From positions 3,812,501 through 3,876,500 of the forward strand of contig NC_007643.1 of NCBI RefSeq assembly GCF_000013085.1: DNA of 64,000 nucleotides. The letters run 5' to 3'. Shown piece after piece: positions 23,735 through 33,227 of this stretch (within the stretch, counting starts at the first letter, position 1; every line of letters begins with the position of its first letter). The notes below the pieces were generated by a model. That model made no database searches and was not told the origin of the DNA. It worked only from the letters and a program-made list of their open reading frames with translations. The position numbers and the translations under genes were made by a program. Origin of the DNA: Rhodospirillum rubrum ATCC 11170. Its GTDB lineage: Bacteria; Pseudomonadota; Alphaproteobacteria; Rhodospirillales; Rhodospirillaceae.

Positions 23735-25222
23735 TCACCGGGGACCGGCGAACAGCGATTTATAGGTCTGGGTTTGCCCGGTGGCGGAATTGATCAGCAC
23801 GAAGCTGATATCATTGGTCGGAGCGGGAAGCGAAGCCCGGGGAGCCGAGACATAGAGGCGGAAGGTGCCGACCTTGTCACCGGCGACCGGCAGATTGGCT
23901 TCGGTCACCGGACCCTTGGTCACCCCGACGATCTCGATCGTCGCCCCGGCGATGCCGGTGGTCGTCAACGAGAAGGCGTTGTCGATGCGCTCCATATTGA
24001 GGACCTTGAAGGTATAGCCGTTGCGCACCGATCCGTCGGACATGGTGACGAACAGCGGGCTGCGCTCGTGAAGAACGCTGATGTCAAGCCGCGAGCGGGT
24101 CGCCAGACTGGCCGCCATCGCCCCGATGACCACCAGCAGCAAAGCCGAATAGACCAGGGTGCGCGGACGGATCAGACGGATGCGCCGCGAACTGCCCTCG
24201 GCCCGGGCGTTCTGATTGGTGATCGAATCATAGGCGATCAGATTGGGCGGCAGACCGAAGCGGGTCATCACCGAATTACAGGCGTCAACGCACAATCCAC
24301 AGCCGATGCAGCCCAATTGCGTGCCTTCGCGGATATCGACGCCGGTCGGGCAGACCTGAACGCAGAGGCCGCAGTCAACGCAATCGCCGCGCTGGGAAAA
24401 ATCGGCGTCGCGGCTGTATTTGCCCCGCGGCTCGCCCCGCCACTTCTCATAGGTGACGATCATCGAGTCCTCATCGACCATCGCCGACTGGAAGCGGGCA
24501 TAGGGGCACATGTACATGCAGACCTGCTCGCGGGCGTAACCGGCCATGATCAGGCAGCCGCCGCCAACCACCGCCAGCGTGCCATAGGCGGCGGCCCCGG
24601 CATTGAAGGTGACGATATCGACGATGGCCGGCCAGGGCGCGGGATAGAAATACAGGATGAAGCCGATGCCCACGGCCAGCGAGATCAGAACCCAAATGAC
24701 GGTTTTCAGGGTCTTGCGCATCAGGGTATCGACGGTCATCGGCGAACTGTCGCGCTTGATGCGGCTGTTGCGATCGCCTTCGAGCAGCCGTTCGACGGCG
24801 ACGAACAGATCGGTGAAAACCGTCTGGAAGCAGGCGAAGCCACACCATACCCGCCCGAGCAGAGCGGTGGCGAAGAACAGGCCGACGGCGGCGATGATCA
24901 GCAGGCCCGTCAGGTAATAAACCTCTTGGGGCCAGATCTCGATAAAGAAGAAATAGGCCCGGCGCCCGGGCATGTCGATGAAGATGGCCTGATCGGACAC
25001 GCTTGGTCCACGATCCCAGCGCAGCCAGGGGCCGACCCAGAAGATGGTCAGCAGCAGGCCCATCATCCACCATTTGATCGAGCGATAGGTGCCGCTGATC
25101 CGGCGCGGATGGACCTTTTGATAACTCTCGTAAAGGGAATTTCCACCGGGGATCGGCTTGATGGCCTGGGCGGTGCGGCTTTGACCCGCTTGGGAACCCG
25201 GTCCTTCGTTTGCTACAGCCAT
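23735..25222 (-). CDS. ccoG: CcoG/FixG cupric reductase, 4Fe-4S membrane protein
   Basis: This protein of about 495 residues is the first gene of the cco assembly operon. After an N-terminal cytoplasmic part come several membrane helices. CDCGLCVQVCPTGVDIREG-type and CIGCGLCVDAC motifs then bind two 4Fe-4S clusters, and a C-terminal immunoglobulin-like domain follows. CcoG reduces copper for the oxidase in related bacteria. ATG 25222 (MAVANEG) was chosen over an upstream extension because the latter has no family resemblance. No FNR box is visible in the 500 bp upstream, in contrast to ccoN. Confidence 0.93.
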   Translation of the reverse strand: MAVANEGPGSQAGQSRTAQAIKPIPGGNSLYESYQKVHPRRISGTYRSIKWWMMGLLLTIFWVGPWLRWDRGPSVSDQAIFIDMPGRRAYFFFIEIWPQEVYYLTGLLIIAAVGLFFATALLGRVWCGFACFQTVFTDLFVAVERLLEGDRNSRIKRDSSPMTVDTLMRKTLKTVIWVLISLAVGIGFILYFYPAPWPAIVDIVTFNAGAAAYGTLAVVGGGCLIMAGYAREQVCMYMCPYARFQSAMVDEDSMIVTYEKWRGEPRGKYSRDADFSQRGDCVDCGLCVQVCPTGVDIREGTQLGCIGCGLCVDACNSVMTRFGLPPNLIAYDSITNQNARAEGSSRRIRLIRPRTLVYSALLLVVIGAMAASLATRSRLDISVLHERSPLFVTMSDGSVRNGYTFKVLNMERIDNAFSLTTTGIAGATIEIVGVTKGPVTEANLPVAGDKVGTFRLYVSAPRASLPAPTNDISFVLINSATGQTQTYKSLFAGPR

Positions 25223-25753
25223 AGTGACGCCAGCCTTTCTTGGAATCGTTCGCATTTTGCCGGCAAGGCGATAAAAAACCGGCGCTTCCCGTAGGATAAC
25301 CCCGAAGGGCCCCTTAAGCGAAGCGTCGATTGGGTCGCTATGCCGCAGGTCCTGTTTCCGAGTCGACCGCGGGCCGAACTGCCGGAAATCCGGGGTCGGC
25401 AACCGCCACCGGTGACGGACGTTTTATAATGCCTCTTAAGTTCCGAGGCGGGACCTGACAATGATAATTGTCAGGGTCGGATATAGACTCCCGGAGCGGC
25501 CGGACACAAGGGCGGACCGGACTGTTCTCGACCATAGTCGAGCCCCCTGGGCAAGCGGGGGTGGCCCTGTTGCCGTCTTGTGTTTCAAGACGTCCCAGCC
25601 ATACTTCGCAAAAAAGCGATCGCCGCCATGCGCAGTGGGAATACCAGAAATGACCAAATCCTATCAGCGGCCGGTCCTTCGCCCGCCCCGCCCCGATAAC
25701 GCCGCCGCAAGGACCCGACGTCCCGATCGAACCGTTCTGTCCGGCTTTTCTCG
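25223..25753. other. Divergent intergenic region with 9-bp dyad
   Basis: No gene is visible. It separates ccoG (minus) from a proline-rich protein gene (plus). The only marked feature is the perfect inverted repeat at 25454-25475. No TTGAT-N4-RTCAA site was found. Confidence 0.45.
25454..25475. promoter_or_regulatory. Perfect dyad, possible operator
   Basis: Arms CCTGACAAT and ATTGTCAGG flank a 4-nt spacer (GATA). The AATGATAATT centre recalls Fur-type sites, but the outer bases do not fit the Fur consensus well. It lies about 230 bp before ccoG and 280 bp before the plus-strand gene. Confidence 0.45.
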
Positions 25754-26944
25754 ATGAGCCCGGCCGACAGCGGCCCGCGGCGGCCGCCGCGCCCAACGCC
25801 ACCCACCGAACGGCCCCCGGCGGGACGCGAGGCCGGCCCACGGGGGGCGGGCGCCGCTCGCCCCGCCTCTGGATCGACCCCGCCACCGGGCGCGGGCGAT
25901 GGGCCAAGCCGGGGCGATCCGGCCGGGACGGCCCCGCCGCCGCGCGGCTTCGCCTTTGACGAGCCCGCCGACGATCAGACGCAGGAAGGGGCCGATCCCC
26001 AGGCCGAGGAACGGCAGGGTCCGACCCCGCCCCGCCCCGAAAGCGGCGCCTCGCCGATTGCGCCGGGTGAAGGCATCCCCACGCGCCCACGCAATCCCCT
26101 GCCACTTTCCGATCCGACCTTTCGCCCCGTGCGCCGACGGACGCGGCCACAGCCGGTGGTTAAGGAAGGGGCGAGCCGCGAGTTGAAGGGGTGCCTGATC
26201 TTCGTGGCGATCGCCGTGCTTCTGGGCGGCGGCGGCTGGCTGGTCCGCGATTTCGTCGATTTCTCCAGCCTGACGCCCGAGCCGCCCAAGCCGGCCGCCG
26301 TCCGCGACGCCCCGCCGGTCACCAAGGTGACGGCGATGAAGGAAAAGACCGTGGTCGATCACCCGACCGAGGGCAAGATGACCCTGGCGCGCAAGCTGGT
26401 CGCTCCGCCGATCTCGGCCCCGGCGGGAGAAGGCCAAGCGCCGCCGCCGACCGGCGGAACGGCGATGGGCATCGAAGGCATGACCCCGGGAGCCCCCGCA
26501 GGAGACCCGATGACGGGCGGCATCGGCCCCGGGTCCACCGTGTCGGCATCAGCCGATGCCGGCCCGCCCGCCGGCGCCGGAGGCGCGGCCGTGCTTGGTC
26601 AGATGGCCGATCAGGCGGTTTGCTATAACGGCAGCCGGGCCCGCCGCGTCGACAGTCTTTATGATCTGCCCGGCGGCTTCGCCATCGTCTATGGACCGGC
26701 GGGAGAAGATTCCGAACCGCTGCGCCCAAGGCTGGAGTTCATGCCCGGGGTGCTGGGCCGCGATGCCGGCGGACCCGATACGCTGTATTACGCCAGCTTC
26801 GCCGACGCCCCGGTCAGCGGCTTCGAAAGCGGGATGGCGCGGCCGGTCGCCAATACGGATGCGGCCGTCGGCCGGGTCATCCTGTCGTGGGTCGCCGCCG
26901 TCGCCAACGGCCCCTGTCCGCCGGCAATCCAGCCGGCCCCATAG
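25754..26944 (+). CDS. Proline-rich single-pass membrane protein, unknown
   Basis: I do not recognise a family. The first 140 or so residues are dominated by Pro, Arg, Gly and Ala and are probably disordered in the cytoplasm. One membrane helix lies at about 149-166 (GCLIFVAIAVLLGGGGWLV). A second low-complexity Pro/Gly segment follows, and a compact C-terminal domain of about 110 residues (QAVCYNGSRARRVDSLYDL, then YYASFADAP and VILSWVAAVANGPC) contains two Cys that could form a disulfide. This topology suggests a periplasmic domain held by the inner membrane. It lies between the two cco operons on the opposite strand. The frame is fully open with host-like codon use, so it is a real gene. 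Confidence 0.6.
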   Translation: MSPADSGPRRPPRPTPPTERPPAGREAGPRGAGAARPASGSTPPPGAGDGPSRGDPAGTAPPPRGFAFDEPADDQTQEGADPQAEERQGPTPPRPESGASPIAPGEGIPTRPRNPLPLSDPTFRPVRRRTRPQPVVKEGASRELKGCLIFVAIAVLLGGGGWLVRDFVDFSSLTPEPPKPAAVRDAPPVTKVTAMKEKTVVDHPTEGKMTLARKLVAPPISAPAGEGQAPPPTGGTAMGIEGMTPGAPAGDPMTGGIGPGSTVSASADAGPPAGAGGAAVLGQMADQAVCYNGSRARRVDSLYDLPGGFAIVYGPAGEDSEPLRPRLEFMPGVLGRDAGGPDTLYYASFADAPVSGFESGMARPVANTDAAVGRVILSWVAAVANGPCPPAIQPAP

Positions 26945-26955
26945 GGCGGTGAAGC

Positions 26956-26982
26956 CCAGGGGGCTCGGAATTTGCTCGAATT
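26956..26982. repeat. Dispersed intergenic repeat, partial copy
   Basis: CCAGGGGGCTCGG and AATTTGCTCGAATT match the second half of the copy at 41660-41703 with few differences. It lies just after the stop of the proline-rich protein. Confidence 0.5.
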
Positions 26983-26987
26983 GAAAA

Positions 26988-27017
26988 CGGCGCGCCTCCT
27001 TTGGGGGAGACGCGCCG
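26988..27017. terminator. Hairpin between convergent genes
   Basis: CGGCGCG pairs with CGCGCCG around a pyrimidine/purine-rich middle that can pair further. It lies between the ends of the proline-rich protein gene and the OmpA-type gene and may serve both. T tracts are short. Confidence 0.5.
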
Positions 27018-27055
27018 CTGATTCATAAACCACCGGTGAAGGAAAACGCGGAGCC

Positions 27056-27877
27056 TTAGCCGCCGAAGACCACTTCGACACGACGGTTCTGCTGCTCGAC
27101 CACACCATCGGCGGTGGGGACGGCCAAACGCTCTTCGCCGTAAGCCTCGAGGGTCAGAACCTCGGAAGCGATACCGCGCTGGGCCAGACCGCGGGCGACG
27201 GCTTCGGCGCGACGCTGCGACAACAAGATGTTATAGTCGGCCGGGCCCGAGGTGTCGGCATAGCCAACGACCATCACGGACGCGGGCGAGCCGGACAAGA
27301 AGGCCTGCGACACGCGATCAAGGGTGGCCTCGGATTCGGGCGACAGGCGGGCGCTATCAAGGGCGAAGAACACCTTGAAGCCTTCGGAAACCACGGCCGG
27401 GGCCGGAGCGCCGCCAAGGGCGTTCATGGCGATCTCGAAGTTCTGCTTGCACTCGCGGATATGCTCGGGCTGGCGATCCTCTTCGGCTTCCTCGGCCCAG
27501 CAATCAAAGCTGGTCTGCGCCTTGGCGGCGACGGTCGGATTGGACGACGGGGCGCCGGCGCCCAGGGCGGTCACCAGGGCCGAACGGGCGGCGGTCAGCT
27601 CGCCGGTGTAAGAGCCCAGCTCACGCTCGGCCATCGCCGTGGGGGCAGGGGTCTGGCCGGCGGCGGCCAGCTTCGCCTTGTTGGTGTAATAGGCGGTATC
27701 GTCCCAATCGCCATAGTTCGCTTCGTGAGCGGCCAGAGCGACGTAATCTTTCTGGAGCGCGGCGTCGAAGGCGGTGCCCGCATTGCTCTGCGTAGCCACT
27801 TCCTCGTAGTTCCATACGTCGGCGCAGGCAGTAAGTAGCCCGGCGGCGGCAACGCTGATCAGCACCTTATGCATCAT
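27056..27877 (-). CDS. OmpA-family lipoprotein (Pal-like)
   Basis: This 273-residue protein has a lipoprotein signal with lipobox LTAC (Cys18) and a helical middle (about 20-150). The C-terminal OmpA-like peptidoglycan-binding domain contains VFFALDSARLSPESEATLDR, VMVVGYADTSG and LSQRRAEAVARGLAQRG, then NRRVEVVFGG. These include the Asp and Arg that hold diaminopimelate in the family. It likely ties the outer membrane to the wall. It is not in a tol operon, so it is an OmpA-type paralogue and not Pal itself. A promoter should lie in the 276 bp shared with rlmN. Confidence 0.85.
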   Translation of the reverse strand: MMHKVLISVAAAGLLTACADVWNYEEVATQSNAGTAFDAALQKDYVALAAHEANYGDWDDTAYYTNKAKLAAAGQTPAPTAMAERELGSYTGELTAARSALVTALGAGAPSSNPTVAAKAQTSFDCWAEEAEEDRQPEHIRECKQNFEIAMNALGGAPAPAVVSEGFKVFFALDSARLSPESEATLDRVSQAFLSGSPASVMVVGYADTSGPADYNILLSQRRAEAVARGLAQRGIASEVLTLEAYGEERLAVPTADGVVEQQNRRVEVVFGG

Positions 27878-28153
27878 GATTCAAAACTCCTCCATCACCA
27901 CTGTTGGCGGTTTAAATTCTGGGAAACTGCGGCAATCCCGACGAATGTCTTGGTAATTAAGTCCGCACTTCCAACTCCTCCAGGTCCCGGAGCAAAGAAA
28001 GCGCTGTTTTTTGCCTGATCGATCGATTCATTGCAAAAAATGCCCTTACACCGGGTGGAAGCATTGGGAGAACCCCAGGACAGGACCGGAAAAACCTTTT
28101 CCGGCAGAACGAACGGACCTATATCAAGTCCCTTAACGGATACAGAGCGACGC

Positions 28154-29326
28154 ATGTCTATACCGCAAAACCCCGCGCCGGTGAACCTTGTCGGCCTCTC
28201 AAGAGAAGAGATTGCCGCCCTTCTACGCGATATGGGCGAAAAACCCTTCAGAGCAAAGCAGCTCTGGCACTGGGTCTACCACCGCGGCGAAACCGACTTT
28301 TCGGCCATGACCACCCTTGGAACGCCCTTGCGGGCGAAGCTGGCGGAAACCTGCGTGGTCGCCCGCCCGCACGTTGTTCGAGAACAGCGCTCCGAGGATG
28401 GAACGCGTAAGTGGCTACTTCGGTTCCCTGACGGAAACGAGGCCGAAACCGTTTATATTCCTGAAGACGATCGGGGCGCTCTCTGTGTGTCCTCGCAGGT
28501 CGGCTGCACGCTGACCTGCCGGTTCTGTCATACGGGCACCCAGTTGCTGGTCCGCAACCTGACCGCCCACGAGATCGTCGGCCAGTTCATGGCCGCGCGC
28601 GACGCCTATGGCGAATGGCCGTCGCCGACCGACGAGTCGCGCCAACTGTCCAACATCGTGCTGATGGGCATGGGCGAACCGCTCTACAACTACGACAACG
28701 TCGCCAAGGCGATCGGCATCCTGCTTGATAACGAGGGGATCGCCGTCTCGCGGCGGCGGATCACGCTTTCGACCTCGGGGGTGGTGCCGATGATCCGGCG
28801 CTGCGGCGCCGAGCTGGGCGTCAATCTGGCGGTCAGCCTGCATGCGGCGCGCGACGAGATCCGCGACGAGATCATGCCGATCAACCGCAAATATCCGCTG
28901 GCCGAGTTGATGGCGGCCTGCCGCGAGTATCCGGGCGCCAGCAACGCCCGGCGCATCACCTTTGAATACGTCATGCTCAAGGGCGTGAACGATTCCGAAG
29001 CCGACGCCCGCGCCCTGATCAAGCTGGTCGAGGGGGTTCCCTGCAAGTTCAACCTGATCCCCTTCAATCCCTGGCCGGGCTCGGGCTTCGAATGCCCGCC
29101 GATCCGCCATATCGAGCGCTTCGCCAACATCTTGTTCGAGGCCGGCTACACGGCGCCGATCCGCATGCCGCGCGGCCGCGACATCCTGGCCGCCTGCGGT
29201 CAGCTGCGCAGCGACTCCTTGCGCGAACGCGCCAGCCTGCATAAGGCCCGGCTGGCGGCCGGAGTGGCCGACGATCACGCCCCGGCCGCCGCTCCCTTGG
29301 CGGATACTCCGGGCGCCGTGGCCTAA
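28154..29326 (+). CDS. rlmN: Dual-specificity RNA methyltransferase RlmN
   Basis: This 390-residue radical-SAM enzyme methylates C2 of adenosine 2503 in 23S rRNA and A37 in some tRNAs. The 4Fe-4S ligands are Cys118, Cys122 and Cys125 in [11 protein letters not shown], preceded by SQVG. The SAM region [15 protein letters not shown] follows, and the methyl-carrying Cys lies in the C-terminal AACGQLR. The frame is open further upstream, but ATG 28154 gives the normal start. A strong terminator follows. It separates the two cco operons and is unrelated to respiration. Confidence 0.95.
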   Translation: MSIPQNPAPVNLVGLSREEIAALLRDMGEKPFRAKQLWHWVYHRGETDFSAMTTLGTPLRAKLAETCVVARPHVVREQRSEDGTRKWLLRFPDGNEAETVYIPEDDRGALCVSSQVGCTLTCRFCHTGTQLLVRNLTAHEIVGQFMAARDAYGEWPSPTDESRQLSNIVLMGMGEPLYNYDNVAKAIGILLDNEGIAVSRRRITLSTSGVVPMIRRCGAELGVNLAVSLHAARDEIRDEIMPINRKYPLAELMAACREYPGASNARRITFEYVMLKGVNDSEADARALIKLVEGVPCKFNLIPFNPWPGSGFECPPIRHIERFANILFEAGYTAPIRMPRGRDILAACGQLRSDSLRERASLHKARLAAGVADDHAPAAAPLADTPGAVA

Positions 29327-29354
29327 CCCTCCGCCCCCGCCCCGCCTCCACGAA

Positions 29355-29397
29355 AAACCGCCCGGCTCCTTCGCAAGGAACCGGGCGGTTTTTTTAT
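29355..29397. terminator. Bidirectional terminator of rlmN and ccoP
   Basis: A long stem pairs AAACCGCCCGG with CCGGGCGGTTT and TCCTT with AAGGA inside, with T7 on the plus side and A-rich sequence (T-rich on minus) on the other. It ends rlmN and the converging ccoNOQP transcript. Confidence 0.9.
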
Positions 29398-29425
29398 CGG
29401 GATCGCCAAGAGCGGGAAGACCGCC

Positions 29426-30301
29426 TTACTGGCCACCGCCCAGGCTGTGGACGTAGACGGTCGCCGATTTGATATCGCTATCCTTCAGGCGATTGGCCCA
29501 GCCCGGCATCATGCCCTGTTTGGGGGCGCGCAACTGGGCGAGGATCGACTCCTTGTCGCCCTTGTAAAGCCAGATCTGGTTGTTGAGCGCCGGAGCGCCC
29601 ATCGCCTGATTGCCATCGGGCACCGGCCCGCTGCTTTCCGAGGCGTGGCAGACGGCGCAGTTCTCTTCAAACAGCTGCTGACCATGGCCGGCGGGAAGCG
29701 ACCCGGCCGACGCCGCGACCACATAGTCGGCCAAGGCGTTCAGGTCTTCTTCGGGCAGTTCGGCGAAGGACGGCATTTCGTTGAAGCGGGTGTCGTCGAA
29801 GGTGTTGGTGTCGCGGATGCCGTGGCGAACGGTGGTGTAGATGGCATCGGCGGTGCCGCCCCACAGCCATTCGTCGTCGGCCAGCGTCGGATAACCGTAG
29901 TTGCCCGCTCCGCCGGACTGATGGCAGGGGGCGCAGTTTTCCTTGAAGATCACCTCGCCGGCCCGCGTCGCGTATTGACGCAAGGGATCATCGGCGATGA
30001 TGGCATCGACATCCATGCTTTCGATCCGCGCGACCTTATCGGCATGAAAGGCCTGATAGGCCTGATTCATGTCCTTTTGCAGCTCCGTGCGGCTGTGCCA
30101 GCCGAACAGACCCGGGGTCGCGCTGGCGCCCAGCGGGATGGCCGGATAGACCACCACATAGGCCAACGCCCAAACGATCGTCGCATAGAACACCCACACC
30201 CACCACGCCGGCAGGGGAGTATTGAGCTCGGTGATTCCATCCCACTCGTGGCCAGTGGTGGACTGGCCGGAAATGGCGTCCTTTTCAGGAATGCCCGCCA
30301 T
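29426..30301 (-). CDS. ccoP: cbb3 oxidase subunit III, dihaem cytochrome c CcoP
   Basis: This 291-residue subunit has one N-terminal membrane helix (PAWWVWVFYATIVWALAYVV) and two periplasmic cytochrome c domains. Their haem sites are CAPCH (residues 123-127) and CAVCH (215-219), with axial Met in NEMPSF and GMMPGW. CcoP passes electrons to CcoO. The start at 30301 (MAGIPEKD) overlaps the end of ccoQ by 17 bp, which suggests coupled translation. It is the last gene of the oxidase operon. Confidence 0.95.
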   Translation of the reverse strand: MAGIPEKDAISGQSTTGHEWDGITELNTPLPAWWVWVFYATIVWALAYVVVYPAIPLGASATPGLFGWHSRTELQKDMNQAYQAFHADKVARIESMDVDAIIADDPLRQYATRAGEVIFKENCAPCHQSGGAGNYGYPTLADDEWLWGGTADAIYTTVRHGIRDTNTFDDTRFNEMPSFAELPEEDLNALADYVVAASAGSLPAGHGQQLFEENCAVCHASESSGPVPDGNQAMGAPALNNQIWLYKGDKESILAQLRAPKQGMMPGWANRLKDSDIKSATVYVHSLGGGQ

Positions 30302-30470
30302 TGTTTCGCTCCTCGTCTTGGTCGTCCCGCAAGGGGATTGCGCCATATTTCTCAAAGCGATCCTTATTCCGCGGCCGGAAGGCCCAGAAAATGATCCCCG
30401 CGAAGATCAGCATCAGCCATAGACCCCACAGATGCCGCAGAGCATCGGCTAGGTGTTCAAGCATAGCCAT
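30285..30470 (-). CDS. ccoQ: cbb3 oxidase small subunit CcoQ
   Basis: This 61-residue protein has one membrane helix (LWGLWLMLIFAGIIFWAF) followed by RPRNKDRFEKYGAIPL, the CcoQ/FixQ signature. CcoQ stabilises the complex and the CcoP association. The start at 30470 (MAMLEHL) is preferred over a longer frame. It lies between ccoO and ccoP and overlaps ccoP. Confidence 0.93.
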   Translation of the reverse strand: MAMLEHLADALRHLWGLWLMLIFAGIIFWAFRPRNKDRFEKYGAIPLRDDQDEERNNGGHS

Positions 30471-30536
30471 GACGGCTCCCTTCTCCTGATACTTCGCGCG
30501 ACCCTTCAAACGATCGCTGGTGCGGTCTTGCCACGA

Positions 30537-31280
30537 TCAGCGGATCGCGTTGGCTTTGGCCGGATCGAACTGGGTGAAGTCCACCATGGTGCCAAGAACC
30601 TGAAGATAGGCGATCAGGGCGTCCATTTCGGTGATCGTCCCCGGCTGACCGTCGAAATCACCGACCACCGCCTTGGGATAGCGGGCGAGAAGGGCGGTGT
30701 GATCGGCGTCGGGATTGGCCTGGGCTTCGAAATCGGCCACGGCGTTGTCATAGGCGCCGTCGATCTTCGAATAGGGCACGCCCACCAGCTCGAGGGTTTT
30801 CATATGCGCCGCCGCGTCGGGGAAGGCGAGTGCGTCGCGCAGCAGATGCGGATAGCCCGGCATGATCGATTCGGGAACCACGTCGCGGGGATTGATCAGA
30901 TGGCGGCGATGCCAGTCGTTGGAATACTTGCCGCCCACCCGGGCCAGATCGGGCCCGGTGCGCTTGGACGCCCACTGGAAGGGATGGTCGTACATGCTTT
31001 CGGCCGCGAGCGAGTAATGGCCGTAGCGCTCCATCTCGTCGCGGAACGGCCGCACCATCTGGCTATGGCAGTTGTAGCAGCCTTCGCGGACGTAGATGTT
31101 GCGTCCGGCCAGTTCGAGCGGGGTGTAGGGACGCACGCCCTCCACCTTCTCGATGGTGCTTTCGATCGTGAACAGCGGCACGATCTCGACGATGCCGCCG
31201 ATGATCACCGTGAGGAAAATCCCCACGGTGAGGAACAGGGCGTTGGTTTCGATCTTGGCGTGATGCTTGAGCAGACTCAT
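30537..31280 (-). CDS. ccoO: cbb3 oxidase subunit II, cytochrome c CcoO
   Basis: This 247-residue monohaem cytochrome c has an N-terminal membrane helix (about 15-37, [20 protein letters not shown]). The haem motif CYNCH is at residues 68-72, and the axial Met probably lies in [10 protein letters not shown]. The [20 protein letters not shown] and [15 protein letters not shown] stretches are strongly typical. It follows ccoN by 14 bp and transfers electrons from CcoP to the catalytic subunit. Confidence 0.96.
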   Translation of the reverse strand: MSLLKHHAKIETNALFLTVGIFLTVIIGGIVEIVPLFTIESTIEKVEGVRPYTPLELAGRNIYVREGCYNCHSQMVRPFRDEMERYGHYSLAAESMYDHPFQWASKRTGPDLARVGGKYSNDWHRRHLINPRDVVPESIMPGYPHLLRDALAFPDAAAHMKTLELVGVPYSKIDGAYDNAVADFEAQANPDADHTALLARYPKAVVGDFDGQPGTITEMDALIAYLQVLGTMVDFTQFDPAKANAIR

Positions 31281-31294
31281 TGTCCCGCCCCCCC

Positions 31295-32785
31295 TTACCG
31301 TCGGACACCGGCGGCGGACCCGAGATAGGCCGCCTGGGGCGCGTCCTCGCGGATGTCACCCTTGATGGTGCGATACATGTTGTAGACCATCACCACCGAG
31401 CCGATGACGAACAGCACCCCGCCGGTCGCCCGGATGATGTAATAGGGATGCATGGCGGCCACGGATTCGATGAACGAGTACTGCAAGAACCCCAACTCGT
31501 CGTAAGCGCGCCACATCAGGCCCTGCATGATGCCCGAGACCCACATCGAGGTGATGTAGAGCACAATGCCCAGGGTAGCGATCCAGAAGTGCAGGCTGAC
31601 GAGTTTCAGGGAATACAGCGAGCGGCGCTTCCACAGGGCCGGAACCAGGTAATAGAGCGCGCCGAAGGACACGAAGGCCACCCAGCCCAGGGCCCCGGAA
31701 TGCACGTGGCCGATGGTCCAATCGGTGTAGTGGGACAGCGAGTTGACGGCCTTGATCGACATCATCGGCCCTTCGAAGGTCGACATGCCATAGAAGCCGA
31801 CGGAGACCACCAGGAAGCGCAAGACCGGATCGGTGCGCAGCTTGTCCCAGGCCCCCGACAGCGTCATCAGGCCGTTGATCATCCCTCCCCAGGAGGGCAT
31901 CCACAACATCACCGAGAACACCATGCCCACCGTCTGCGCCCAATCGGGCAGGGCGGTGTAATGCAGGTGATGGGGACCGGCCCAGATATAAAGGAAGATC
32001 AGCGCCCAGAAGTGCACGATCGACAACCGGTAGGAATAGACCGGGCGCTGCGCCTGCTTGGGCACGAAATAATACATGATGCCGAGGAAACCGGCGGTCA
32101 GGAAGAAGCCGACGGCGTTATGCCCATACCACCATTGGGTCATGGCGTCCTGGACGCCCGAATAGAAGCCGTAGCTTTTGACCCACGAGTCGCCGCCCAT
32201 CAGGGCGACGGGAATGGCCATGTTGTTGCCCAGGTGCAGCAGGGCGATGGTGATGATCATCGCCAGGAAGAACCAGTTGGCGACATAGATATGGGGCTCG
32301 CGGCGCTTGAGAAGGGTGCCGAGGAAAGCCGCCAGATAAAGCACCCAGACCACGGTCAGGAACAGGTCGACGAACCATTCGGGCTCGGCATATTCCTTGC
32401 CCTGGGTGACGCCCAGCACATAGCCGAGAGCGGCCATGACGATGAACAGCTGGTAGCCCCAGAAGATGATATTGCCAAGCGCGGCGCCGCCATACAGGCT
32501 GGCGCGCGAGGTTCGCTGGACAACATAGAGCGACGTGCCAAGCAGGACGTTGCCACCGAAGGCGAAAACCACCGCGGAGGTGTGAAGGGGACGCAAGCGA
32601 CCGAAACTGGTCCATTCCAGGTCCATGTTCAGCGACGGGAACGCCAGCTGCCAGGCGATGACGTCGCCGGCGATAAATCCAACCACGCCCCACAGAACCG
32701 CTGCGATGACGAACTTCTTGATCACGCCCTCGACGTAGGGCTCGGTATCCGCCCGCGCGCCGCGCGCTATGGTCGCCTGCGTCAA
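31295..32785 (-). CDS. ccoN: cbb3 oxidase catalytic subunit I CcoN
   Basis: This 496-residue protein has twelve or so membrane helices and carries the low-spin haem and the haem-CuB oxygen-reducing site. Typical segments are [17 protein letters not shown] (haem b ligand), [16 protein letters not shown] (CuB ligand), [13 protein letters not shown] (two adjacent His at CuB) and [12 protein letters not shown] (haem ligands). It starts the ccoN-O-Q-P operon, read from a promoter with an FNR box about 310 bp upstream. The high-affinity oxidase fits growth at low oxygen. Confidence 0.97.
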   Translation of the reverse strand: MTQATIARGARADTEPYVEGVIKKFVIAAVLWGVVGFIAGDVIAWQLAFPSLNMDLEWTSFGRLRPLHTSAVVFAFGGNVLLGTSLYVVQRTSRASLYGGAALGNIIFWGYQLFIVMAALGYVLGVTQGKEYAEPEWFVDLFLTVVWVLYLAAFLGTLLKRREPHIYVANWFFLAMIITIALLHLGNNMAIPVALMGGDSWVKSYGFYSGVQDAMTQWWYGHNAVGFFLTAGFLGIMYYFVPKQAQRPVYSYRLSIVHFWALIFLYIWAGPHHLHYTALPDWAQTVGMVFSVMLWMPSWGGMINGLMTLSGAWDKLRTDPVLRFLVVSVGFYGMSTFEGPMMSIKAVNSLSHYTDWTIGHVHSGALGWVAFVSFGALYYLVPALWKRRSLYSLKLVSLHFWIATLGIVLYITSMWVSGIMQGLMWRAYDELGFLQYSFIESVAAMHPYYIIRATGGVLFVIGSVVMVYNMYRTIKGDIREDAPQAAYLGSAAGVRR

Positions 32786-33227
32786 TGCCGCCTCCTGTAT
32801 CGACCTCTAGAGGGACAGGACGCACCATGCCCCTGCCCATTTGCTCGATCGCGACCGACGGTTCCGTTTGGCCAAAAGGCCCGCCGTCGGTCTATGATGG
32901 TCCGCTGTATGAAGCGATCGCGGTAAGTCTGTCTCTGGACCCGTCCGACCCCGGCCGCCGCGCGGTCCCCCCTTGCTCCCGATCCTGGTGACGCCCGGCG
33001 GCCAGAAGCGGTGCGACGGGCCCCCTTCAACGAACGGCTCGCCAAGGGATCGAAAAGTGGCGAAACTATGCTCCGCACCTTCCCGTCCGCCATTGATTTA
33101 GATCAAATCCAGATCACAATTGCGACCCAAGAATTTCGCAAAACCAATCACGTCCGCGCATTTCCCGACCAGTTCCAACATGAGAAAATGCCCTATCCTG
33201 GGGCCTCCTCCCCCTTTCGGAATCGTC
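32786..33227. other. ccoN leader and divergent promoter region
   Basis: No gene. The FNR box at 33093-33106 sits far from ccoN, implying a leader of about 250 nt. That leader can form a cruciform-like hairpin: GACCGACGG (32853-32861) with CCGTCGGTC (32884-32892), with an inner TTTGGCC-AAAAGGCC pairing. Confidence 0.5.
33093..33106. promoter_or_regulatory. FNR box for ccoNOQP
   Basis: TTGATTTAGATCAA matches the FNR consensus perfectly in both half-sites. It lies between ccoN and the divergent methyltransferase gene, and should activate the oxidase operon when oxygen is low. Confidence 0.88.

Noticed and set aside
25454-25475. Naming the 22-bp dyad a Fur box
   Set aside because: Only the centre fits Fur; the outer positions do not, so I list it as an unassigned operator.
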